64,000 bases of DNA from Thioalkalivibrio sp. XN8 (GTDB lineage Bacteria; Pseudomonadota; Gammaproteobacteria; Steroidobacterales; XN24). Both the position numbers and the translations under genes were made by a program. The notes below the pieces were generated by a model that searched no databases, was not told the origin of the DNA, and saw only the letters and a program-made list of their open reading frames with translations. Where the stretch lies: contig NZ_JAALFH010000066.1 in NCBI RefSeq assembly GCF_011058255.1, forward strand, positions 62,001 through 126,000, in the 5' to 3' direction. Position 1 is the first letter of the stretch, and each line of letters starts with the position of its first letter. This document shows, piece after piece, positions 25,033-32,036 of the stretch.

Positions 25033-26888
25033 GCGCAAAGCAATCCTTATGGGCGGAACTCAAGCGCCGCAACGTCATCCGCGTGGCGTTGTTTTACGTT
25101 GTTTCCGCGTGGGTCCTGTTGCAGGTCGCGGAGACGGTGCTGCCGCTGTTCGACGTGCCTGACGGCGTGTTGCGCGGATTAGTCATCCTGCTCGCTCTGG
25201 GTTTCGTGCCAGTAATGGTGTCTGCCTGGATCTACGAGCTCACGCCCCAAGGGCTCAAGCGCGAGAGCGATCCGGCCCTGTCCGACGCATTGCGCGAACA
25301 AGGAGCGCGGCGGCTGAACATTGCGGTGATCGCGCTGCTGCTGCTGGCGATTTCGTTGTTCGCTTATGAGCGGCTGCTTGGCATCTCAACGTCGCCGGCG
25401 GCGCAAGTCACCGAAGATACCGCGCCGGTGGCTTCCGCTGAGTCGCAATCGATTGCAGTGCTGGCGTTTGCCGACCTCAGTCCGGCCGGAGACCAGGAGT
25501 ACTTCGGTGACGGCATCGCCGAGGAAATCCTGAATGCGCTGGTGCGCCTGCCTGGGCTGCGTGTGGCCGGGCGCACCTCGTCCTTCCACTTCAAGGGCCG
25601 CAACGAGGACCTGCGCACTATCGGTGCGACGCTGGGCGTGGCCCACATCCTGGAGGGCTCCGTGCGCAAGCAGGGCGAGCGGTTGCGCATCACGGCGCAG
25701 CTGGTCCGCAGCGAGGACGGTTTCCACCTGTGGTCGGAGACCTACGACGGCACGGACGCCGACATTTTTGCCCTGCAGGAGCGCATCGCGCGCGAGGTCA
25801 CTCGCGAGCTGAAGGTGGCCTTGGGCGCCGGCGAGGACCAGCGGCTGGTCAACGCGGGTACCACGAATCCCGATGCCTATGCACAGTATCTGCGTGCGAC
25901 CGAGGTGTTCAACCGTCGCGAAACGGGGCGCTACGAAGAGGGCATCGCGTCGGCCCAGCAGGCGCTACGTCTCGATCCCGGCTATGCTCGCGCACATTCG
26001 CGCCTCGCCACGCTCTACTTCTTGTGGGCCAATATCGTTGCGTCGGACCGCTTCGACTCCTTGATGGCCGAGGCAAGCAGCCACGCGAGATCCGCCCTGG
26101 ACCTGGATCCCGGGCTGGCCGAGCCGCACGCCGCGTTGGCGGTGCTTCATTGGGCGAACCGGCGCTTTGTTGACGCCACCGAGGCCATCCAGCGTGCGCT
26201 AGCGGCCGATCCTAATGATTCGACTGCTGTGTTCTGGGCCGCAATTCGTCAATGCATGGTCGGCGCGATCGGCCTTTGCGAGCGTGAACTCGACGACGTC
26301 CTGGCGCTCGACCCGCTGATGCCCAATGCACTGGGCTGGCGCGCCCGCCTGTACGCTTCCTCTGGCGATCTGGCGACGGCGCAGGAGATGGTCGATCGCG
26401 CCCGTGGAGCAGGGCTGAGCTGGGCGGAGATCGCCTGGGCGTACGTTGCGCTCGAACGAGGGGATCGCGAGGCGGCGCAGGCCTACTTCGAGGAGTTCTA
26501 CCGCATCTTCGGTTCCGACCTCACGCCCGAGGCGCCGGCAGCCTTTGCGGCAGTGCGCGTCGGAGATCAACAAGCAAGAGCGCGTGCGCTCGCCATTATC
26601 GATGACTATCTCGCCGCATCGCCGATGCGTATCAATTCGCTGGTTCCCGTGATCCTGGTGGCCATGGGCGAGGCCGAGCGTGGACTCGAAGTGTTTGCGG
26701 ACTACCCGTCGAACAACGACTCCATGTTCCTGGGCGAAGTGCTGGGCACCCACTTTTACCCGAATGCCTGGGCTTCGCCGGCGTTCCCGGCGTTCCTGCG
26801 CAAGACCGGCATCGCCGATTACTGGGATCGCTTCGGCGCGCCGGAGCGATGCCGCAAGGACGCCGATGGCGACTATCGCTGCGGATAG
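25029..26888 (+). CDS. Array gene 13: FlgO-like/TPR membrane protein, VAETVLP type
   Basis: 619 aa; GTG at 25029 overlaps the gene 12 stop and gives MSAKQSLWAELKRRN. The membrane domain (LQVAETVLPLFDVPDGVLRG) groups with genes 14 and 16; third helix about 96-113. FlgO-like domain about 141-262: SIAVLAFADLSPAGDQEYF, GIAEEILN, VAGRTSSFHFKGRNEDLRTI (this block as in gene 6), LEGSVRKQG and HLWSETYDGTD. TPR units: ALRLDPGYARAHSRLA, ALDLDPGLAEPHAAL and VLALDPLMPN. The end is DYWDRFGAPERCRK with Cys608 and Cys618. Its stop is not overlapped by another gene; remnant B follows 9 bases later. Confidence 0.86.
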   Translation: MSAKQSLWAELKRRNVIRVALFYVVSAWVLLQVAETVLPLFDVPDGVLRGLVILLALGFVPVMVSAWIYELTPQGLKRESDPALSDALREQGARRLNIAVIALLLLAISLFAYERLLGISTSPAAQVTEDTAPVASAESQSIAVLAFADLSPAGDQEYFGDGIAEEILNALVRLPGLRVAGRTSSFHFKGRNEDLRTIGATLGVAHILEGSVRKQGERLRITAQLVRSEDGFHLWSETYDGTDADIFALQERIAREVTRELKVALGAGEDQRLVNAGTTNPDAYAQYLRATEVFNRRETGRYEEGIASAQQALRLDPGYARAHSRLATLYFLWANIVASDRFDSLMAEASSHARSALDLDPGLAEPHAALAVLHWANRRFVDATEAIQRALAADPNDSTAVFWAAIRQCMVGAIGLCERELDDVLALDPLMPNALGWRARLYASSGDLATAQEMVDRARGAGLSWAEIAWAYVALERGDREAAQAYFEEFYRIFGSDLTPEAPAAFAAVRVGDQQARARALAIIDDYLAASPMRINSLVPVILVAMGEAERGLEVFADYPSNNDSMFLGEVLGTHFYPNAWASPAFPAFLRKTGIADYWDRFGAPERCRKDADGDYRCG

Positions 26889-26897
26889 GCACCGTAG

Positions 26898-27011
26898 ACG
26901 GAAACGTTCAAGCAGATCATCCGCGACGCCGGGGTGTTGGCGTACTGGCGCGAGCATCGCTTCCCGCCGCTGTGCCGACCGGTGGGGGCGGAGGACTTTG
27001 TATGTGATTGA
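26898..27011 (+). pseudogene. Remnant B: C-terminal end of a lost array gene
   Basis: An open stretch without a start codon encodes TFKQIIRDAGVLAYW, then REHRFPPLCRPVGAEDFVCD and a TGA at 27009-27011. This matches the C-terminal tails of array gene 5 (YWREHGYPPQCRP) and gene 14 (GVFDYWREHGFPPQC), including both cysteines 10 residues apart. A stop lies in frame just upstream (26895), 7 bases after the end of gene 13. The remainder of the gene is gone. The TTGACA of the next cassette's likely promoter overlaps its stop codon. Confidence 0.75.
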
Positions 27012-27050
27012 CATGGTAACATGTAGCACACATGAAACGAGGATGACGGC
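27008..27050 (+). promoter_or_regulatory. Likely promoter/operator of toxin-antitoxin cassette 2
   Basis: A consensus TTGACA lies at 27008-27013. No strong -10 box was found at the expected distance; CATGAA at 27031-27036 is the best placed. The stretch contains short inverted repeats (CATG-GTAA-CATG and ATGT-AGCAC-ACAT) that could bind the antitoxin. GAGGA at 27039-27043 is a good ribosome binding site for the ATG at 27051. The tract is AT-richer than its surroundings. Confidence 0.42.
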
Positions 27051-27281
27051 ATGTCAAGCATGATTCAAATCCGGAATGTCCCGGTGGAAGTGCACCGGGC
27101 GCTGAAGGCGCGCGCGGCGCTGGCCGGCAAGAGCATGAGCGAAATGATCCTGGAGGAGCTGCAGGCGATGCTGGCGCTGCCCTCCGAACAGGAACTGCAT
27201 GAACGACTGGAGCAGGCCGAGCCTTTCGCCATGAAGAAGTCGTCCGCTGCGCTGATTCGCCGGGAGCGTGACGCCGCATGA
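27051..27281 (+). CDS. FitA/VapB-like antitoxin (cassette 2)
   Basis: 76 aa. IQIRNVPVEVHRALKARAA followed by LAGKSMSEMILEEL is the ribbon-helix-helix pattern of FitA/VapB antitoxins that pair with PIN toxins. The polar C-terminal half (about 44-76) would bind the toxin groove. Start at ATG 27051 is backed by GAGGA 7 bases upstream; an in-frame ATG at 27060 is possible. Its stop overlaps the toxin start (ATGA), the usual layout of these operons. Confidence 0.8.
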   Translation: MSSMIQIRNVPVEVHRALKARAALAGKSMSEMILEELQAMLALPSEQELHERLEQAEPFAMKKSSAALIRRERDAA

Positions 27282-27673
27282 GCCGAGTCCTGGTCGTCGA
27301 TGCCTCGGTCGTGGTCGACCTGATCGGGCGGTTCCGGCCGCAGCCGATCGAAGCGTTGCTGTGGGCAAAGGACAGCGTCCTGGCCGCGCCTGAGCTGCTC
27401 GATGTCGAGGTGCTGCAGATCCTGCGCCGGCTGGACAAAGACGGGGCCATTCCGCCGAGCCGTGCGGACGTGGTCGAGCTGTTGCGGGCACTGCGCATCC
27501 GCCGCTACCGGCACTCCAGTCTGCGCGACGCCATCTGGTCCTTGCGCAAGAACATGACCGCATACGACGCGGCATACGTGGCACTCGCGAGCCTGCTGGA
27601 CGCCACCCTGGTCACGCGCGACGCGAAACTGGCCCGCGCGCCCGGTCTCGATATCCAGGTGGTGGTGCCGTGA
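27278..27673 (+). CDS. VapC-like PIN-domain toxin (cassette 2)
   Basis: 131 aa, normal length. PIN ribonuclease fold with all four expected acidic residues: Asp8 (LVVDAS), Glu44 (LLDVEVL), Asp97 (AYDAAYVALA) and Asp115 (LVTRDAKLA). VapC toxins cut RNA, often tRNA or rRNA, and are held inactive by the paired antitoxin; this role is inferred from the family. In contrast to the toxin of cassette 1 it looks intact. Its stop overlaps the GTG of array gene 14 (GTGA), so transcripts of the cassette should continue into the array and translation may be coupled to it. Confidence 0.84.
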   Translation: MSRVLVVDASVVVDLIGRFRPQPIEALLWAKDSVLAAPELLDVEVLQILRRLDKDGAIPPSRADVVELLRALRIRRYRHSSLRDAIWSLRKNMTAYDAAYVALASLLDATLVTRDAKLARAPGLDIQVVVP

Positions 27674-29535
27674 GCGAGCGGCCGGGCCTGTTCGCCGAAC
27701 TCAAGCGCCGCAACGTCTTCCGCGTGGCCATCTTCTACGTGGTCACCGCGTGGCTGGTGATCGAAGTGGCCGAGACCGTGCTGCCGATCTTCGATGTGCC
27801 GGACGGCGTGCTGCGCGGCCTGGTGGTGCTGCTGGTGATCGGGCTGGTCCCGGCGCTGGGGCTGTCGTGGATCTACGAACTCACACCGGAAGGGATCAAG
27901 CGAGACGCCGGCGCGTCCCCGGAGCCGGCGGCCGCCACGAGCCACAAGCTCAACTGGGCCACCCTGGTTGTCGCGGTCGCGGCGATCGGGCTGCTCGTCT
28001 ACGACCGGCTGACGCCCGAGGCGCCGGTTACAACGGTCGAAGCGGAGGCGATTGGCGCAGCCGCGGAGCAGGAGGCAGCGCCCGCTGCGACTCGGCAGGC
28101 CTCCGCGGCCAAGGATGCCTCGATCGCGGTGCTGCCCTTCGCCGACCTCTCGCCGGGCGGCGACCAGGAATATTTTGCCGACGGGATGTCCGAGGAAATC
28201 CTCAACGCGCTGGTGCGGGTGCAGGGCCTGGAGGTGGCATCGCGCACCTCTTCGTTTGGTTTCAAGGGCCAGGAGAGCCTCGGTTTGCCAGTGATCGCCG
28301 AGCGGCTTTCGGTGCGTCACGTGCTGGAAGGCAGCGTGCGCCGTGCCGGCGACAACCTGCGCATCACCGCGCAGCTGATCGACGCCCAGGTGGACCGGCA
28401 CCTGTGGTCGGATACCTTCGATCGCCCGCTCACCGCGGAGAACGTCTTTGCCATCCAGGAAGAGATTGCCTCGGCCATCGTGGTCGCCTTGGTCGATTCG
28501 CTGGGTATCGAGATTGAGGACGAGGTGCGGCTGGCCCACGCCACAGAGAACCTCACCGCTTACGATATGTACCTGCGGGCCCGTGCGCTGTTCCAGGGCC
28601 GCACCGGCCTGGACGAGGCCGACGAACTCTTGCGCCAGGCCCTGGAGCAGGACCCCAATTTCGTCAGTGCCTGGGAGCTGCGCGCGGCGGTGCAGACTGT
28701 GATCGTCGAGTACGGTTATTCGGACCTGCCCACGGAGGAGCATAGGCGGCGTGGCGTTGAGTTCGCCGAACGGGCGCTGGCCCTGGAACCGGACAGCGCC
28801 ATGGCCCTGGCGACACTGGCGAACATGAGGATCACGGCAACGGCGACCTTGGTGGAGCGGCATGACTTCGATGGCATCATCCGCGACCTCGAGCGGGCCA
28901 TCGAGCTCGATCCGCATAACAGCTCGGCGCTTAACTGGCTGGGCATGACGTTCGCCTTCGTCGGTCGATCCGAGGATGCGCTGCGAACTCTCGCCCGCTG
29001 TATCGAGGTGGCGCCCCGGTTTGGTCCCTGTCGCGAGAATCACTACGACAGCTTGTGGGCAGCAGGCCAACCAGAGGAGGCGTACGCCGCAATGCAGGCA
29101 GCGCTGGATGCCGGCGCGGTGGTGTCGGAATACGCCAATTTCGCCCTGTTGGCCCACTTCGAGGAAAAGACGGCCTTCATGCTGCTGGCCAACCAGTCCA
29201 AGTGGCTGCCGGGCTGGCATCGCCACGAGGACCTGTACGAAGCCTTCCGAAACCTGGAGGCCGGCCACACCGAACTGCTGGCGGAGTTGAAGGCGTTCAT
29301 GGGCGCCAGGCCGCCGGATCCGTCTTCTTACGCCGTGGCCCTGTTGGTGCCGCTCGGGGATCATGACGCGATGCCGCTCTTTTTCCTGGCCTGGAACCCG
29401 GAATACGCACGCTACCGTCGTTCGCCGCAGTTCCAGGAATACGTACGCCAGACCGGCGTGTTCGACTACTGGCGCGAGCATGGTTTTCCGCCGCAGTGCC
29501 GGCCGCTGGACGGCGACGAGTTCGCCTGCGATTGA
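27670..29535 (+). CDS. Array gene 14: FlgO-like/TPR membrane protein, VAETVLP type
   Basis: 621 aa; the GTG at 27670 lies in the toxin stop. N-terminus MSERPGLFAELKRRN; helices about 18-36, 46-70 and 96-111. FlgO-like domain about 151-275: SIAVLPFADLSPGGDQEYF, GMSEEILN, VASRTSSFGFKGQESLG, LEGSVRRAG and HLWSDTFDRPL, with the TPEN-like insert TAEN before VFAIQEEIA. TPR units: ALEQDPNFVSAWEL, ALALEPDSAMALATLA and AIELDPHNSSALNWL. The end is the two-Cys tail (Cys610, Cys620) with EYVRQTGVFDYWREHG before it. A 10-base gap with GAGGA separates it from the dioxygenase gene. Confidence 0.86.
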   Translation: MSERPGLFAELKRRNVFRVAIFYVVTAWLVIEVAETVLPIFDVPDGVLRGLVVLLVIGLVPALGLSWIYELTPEGIKRDAGASPEPAAATSHKLNWATLVVAVAAIGLLVYDRLTPEAPVTTVEAEAIGAAAEQEAAPAATRQASAAKDASIAVLPFADLSPGGDQEYFADGMSEEILNALVRVQGLEVASRTSSFGFKGQESLGLPVIAERLSVRHVLEGSVRRAGDNLRITAQLIDAQVDRHLWSDTFDRPLTAENVFAIQEEIASAIVVALVDSLGIEIEDEVRLAHATENLTAYDMYLRARALFQGRTGLDEADELLRQALEQDPNFVSAWELRAAVQTVIVEYGYSDLPTEEHRRRGVEFAERALALEPDSAMALATLANMRITATATLVERHDFDGIIRDLERAIELDPHNSSALNWLGMTFAFVGRSEDALRTLARCIEVAPRFGPCRENHYDSLWAAGQPEEAYAAMQAALDAGAVVSEYANFALLAHFEEKTAFMLLANQSKWLPGWHRHEDLYEAFRNLEAGHTELLAELKAFMGARPPDPSSYAVALLVPLGDHDAMPLFFLAWNPEYARYRRSPQFQEYVRQTGVFDYWREHGFPPQCRPLDGDEFACD

Positions 29536-29545
29536 GGAGTCATAC

Positions 29546-30193
29546 GTGAGCGATACGACCAACGAAACCCGCCGCAGGCTCTTGCGTGGCTCCTTCGGAA
29601 CCGCCGCCTTGGCGGCCAGCGCGCCGCTGGTTGCAGCCACCACGCCGAGACAGTCAGAAGGCCCGTTCTATCCGGTACATGAGCAGCGCGACACTGACGC
29701 CGACATGACGCACATCGAGGGGCATGCCGCGCGAGCCGTGGGCGAGGTCGTCGAAGTGTCGGGGCGCGTGCTGGACGAGGAAGGGAATCCCATAGCGGAC
29801 GCGCTGGTCGATGTCTGGCAGGCCAATTCCCATGGCCGCTACGCCCACGAGCGCGATCGCAACCCGGCGCCGCTGGACGAGCACTTCCAGGGCTGGGCGC
29901 GGCTGATGACCGACGCGGAAGGCCGCTATCGCATCCATACCATCAAGCCGGGCGCGTATCCGGTACGGCCTGACTGGAGCCGTCCGCCGCACATCCACTT
30001 CAAGGTGGCGCGGCGCGGTTATCACGAGCTGACCACGCAGATGTATTTCGCCGGCGACCCGCTCAACGAGCGCGACCTGCTGCTGCAGTCGCTGTCGGAG
30101 TCGGGCCGCGACATGCTCGTCGTGGAGTTTAGTTCGACGGCCTCTGGCGATGCGCAGCAAGGGAAGTTTGATATCGTGCTGAGCCGTGTCTGA
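29546..30193 (+). CDS. Tat-exported intradiol ring-cleavage dioxygenase
   Basis: 215 aa. Intradiol dioxygenases use non-haem Fe(III) to split catechol-type rings between the two hydroxyls. The four iron ligands of the protocatechuate/catechol family can be placed: Tyr99 (SHGRYAH), Tyr128 (EGRYRIHTIKPGAYP), His149 and His151 (PPHIHFKV). VDVWQANSHGRY and QSEGPFYP are family boxes. The N-terminus ETRRRLLRGSFGTAAL is a twin-arginine-like signal, so export of the folded enzyme is likely. The GTG start has GAGGA 7-8 bases upstream. The gene overlaps array gene 15 by 8 bases and is the only enzyme gene in the array. Substrate cannot be told; many exported members of this family are uncharacterised. 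Confidence 0.82.
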   Translation: MSDTTNETRRRLLRGSFGTAALAASAPLVAATTPRQSEGPFYPVHEQRDTDADMTHIEGHAARAVGEVVEVSGRVLDEEGNPIADALVDVWQANSHGRYAHERDRNPAPLDEHFQGWARLMTDAEGRYRIHTIKPGAYPVRPDWSRPPHIHFKVARRGYHELTTQMYFAGDPLNERDLLLQSLSESGRDMLVVEFSSTASGDAQQGKFDIVLSRV

Positions 30194-32036
30194 CCGCAAT
30201 CGCCCCGGCCTGTTCAGCGAGCTCAAGCGCCGCAACGTGTTCCGCGTGGCTGCGGCCTACGTGGTCGTGGCGTGGCTCGTGCTGCAGGTGGGCGACCTGG
30301 CCGCCGATAACCTCGGCTTCCCGGGCTGGTTCATGCCGATGCTGTTCGTGCTGCTGGGGCTGGGCTTCCCGCTGGCTATCGTCCTGTCCTGGGCCTTCGA
30401 GCTGACCCCGGAGGGAGTGCAGCGTACGGTCAGTGTCGATGACGTTCCCCAGCGGCGGCCGGGCGCGGGGCCGCTGGACTGGGTCATTGCGCTCGGCATC
30501 CTCGTGGTGATCGGCATCTTCGTGGTCGATCGCTTTGGCGTGGGGCCTGCAGATCGGGGACCGGAGACGACGGTGGCTGCCCCGACCGATGCTCCTGAAG
30601 ATCGGGATGCCAGCTCGATCGCCGTGCTGGCCTTCGAGAACATGAGTCCCGATCCTGAGAACGCCTATTTCGCGGAGGGTATTTCCGAGGAGATCCTCAA
30701 CATCCTCGCCGACATCGACGGGCTGCACGTCGCCTCGCGCACGTCGGCCTTCTCCTTCCGCGGCACCAAGACCCCGATTCCGGACATCGCCCAGGCCCTG
30801 GATGTCGCACACGTGCTGGAGGGCTCGGTGCGCAAGCAGGGCAACCGCGTGCGGATCACTGCGCAGCTGATCCGCGCCGATACGGACGGCCATGTCTGGT
30901 CGGATACTTTCGACCGCGAGCTGGTGGACATCTTCGATGTGCAGGAGGAGATCGCGCAGTCCATTACCGATGCGCTGGGCGAGGTGCTCGGCACGCGCCA
31001 GGTCTCCGTGACGGCATCGACCTCGGACCTCGACGCCTACGAGCGCTTCCTCCGTGGCCGGGCGCGATTCCACCAGCGTCGGGAGTTTGCCGAGGCCATC
31101 GCGGACCTCGAGTTGGCCGTCGCGCAGGATCCCTCGTTCGGCGAGGCGTGGATCTACCTCGCAGCGGCAAACTCCGTCGCACCGGGCTATTACGAAGACG
31201 GCGCTTTCGATCCCGCCAAGATGCTCCCGGCCGCCCGTCGCGCGATCGAGCGCGCCCGTACTCTGCGGCCGGAAGACCCGATGGTCCTCGCCATCGATGC
31301 GATGTTGCGCGCCGAAGAGGGTGACCAGGTCACGGCTTTGGACCTGGTGCGCCAGGCCTCAGGAATGCGGTCGCAGGACTCGACCCCGGAGCTCTGGTTG
31401 GGCCTGACCTTGTACGTTGCCGGCTATGTAGAAGAATCCGTAGGTGCCTTCGAGCGCGCGGTCGAGATGGACCCGCTGGTCGGGATCAACCACGGTTACC
31501 TGGCTATCGTGTACCTCGCGACCGGGCGCGAGCAGGCGGCCGTATCATTGGCGCGACGTGCCGCGGAGCTCGGCTGGGGAGCCGCGATGTGGGTCTACGC
31601 TATTGAACTGGCGGCGCGCGGTGAGCGCGACCAGGCCCTCGCGGTGCTGCGCGGACTGTCCGATGGTGCCAGCCAGTTCGAGCCTTTCAGGGTCGCCCTG
31701 ATTGCCGCCATCGCTAATCCGAGTGCAGCCGGTGCCAAGCTACAGGTAGATTCCGCGCGACCTCCGGAGGAACTGCTGGCCATCGAGCGCACGGGCGAGT
31801 ATCTCGACCTGCTGGCCGCTACCGCCGCTGCCGGGCCCGTGTCGAACCAGACCGGCTGGTTGCGCATGGCGTGGATACCGACATTCAAGGCAGTACGCGA
31901 GGACCCGCGGTTCTTCAGGGCGGCGGGTGACATGGGCCTGGTCGAGCTGTGGGAGGCGCGCGGCTATCCTGACGGCTGCGCGAGGATGAGCGACGCCGAC
32001 GGCGATCGGCTGGATTGCACGGGGAGCAACGAGTGA
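30186..32036 (+). CDS. Array gene 15: FlgO-like/TPR membrane protein
   Basis: 616 aa, the shortest complete member; the GTG at 30186 overlaps the dioxygenase end by 8 bases, the only such junction. N-terminus MSDRNRPGLFSELKRRN; helices about 20-40, 50-71 and 98-115. FlgO-like domain about 144-264: SIAVLAFENMSPDPEN, GISEEILN, VASRTSAFSFRGTKTPI, LEGSVRKQG and HVWSDTFDREL, the group of genes 4, 7 and 10. TPR units: AVAQDPSFGEAWIYLA and AVEMDPLVGINHGYLA. The end has WIPTFKAVREDPRFF and a variant two-Cys tail in which CARMSDADGDRLDC replaces CRPVDD (Cys598, Cys611). Confidence 0.86.
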   Translation: MSDRNRPGLFSELKRRNVFRVAAAYVVVAWLVLQVGDLAADNLGFPGWFMPMLFVLLGLGFPLAIVLSWAFELTPEGVQRTVSVDDVPQRRPGAGPLDWVIALGILVVIGIFVVDRFGVGPADRGPETTVAAPTDAPEDRDASSIAVLAFENMSPDPENAYFAEGISEEILNILADIDGLHVASRTSAFSFRGTKTPIPDIAQALDVAHVLEGSVRKQGNRVRITAQLIRADTDGHVWSDTFDRELVDIFDVQEEIAQSITDALGEVLGTRQVSVTASTSDLDAYERFLRGRARFHQRREFAEAIADLELAVAQDPSFGEAWIYLAAANSVAPGYYEDGAFDPAKMLPAARRAIERARTLRPEDPMVLAIDAMLRAEEGDQVTALDLVRQASGMRSQDSTPELWLGLTLYVAGYVEESVGAFERAVEMDPLVGINHGYLAIVYLATGREQAAVSLARRAAELGWGAAMWVYAIELAARGERDQALAVLRGLSDGASQFEPFRVALIAAIANPSAAGAKLQVDSARPPEELLAIERTGEYLDLLAATAAAGPVSNQTGWLRMAWIPTFKAVREDPRFFRAAGDMGLVELWEARGYPDGCARMSDADGDRLDCTGSNE

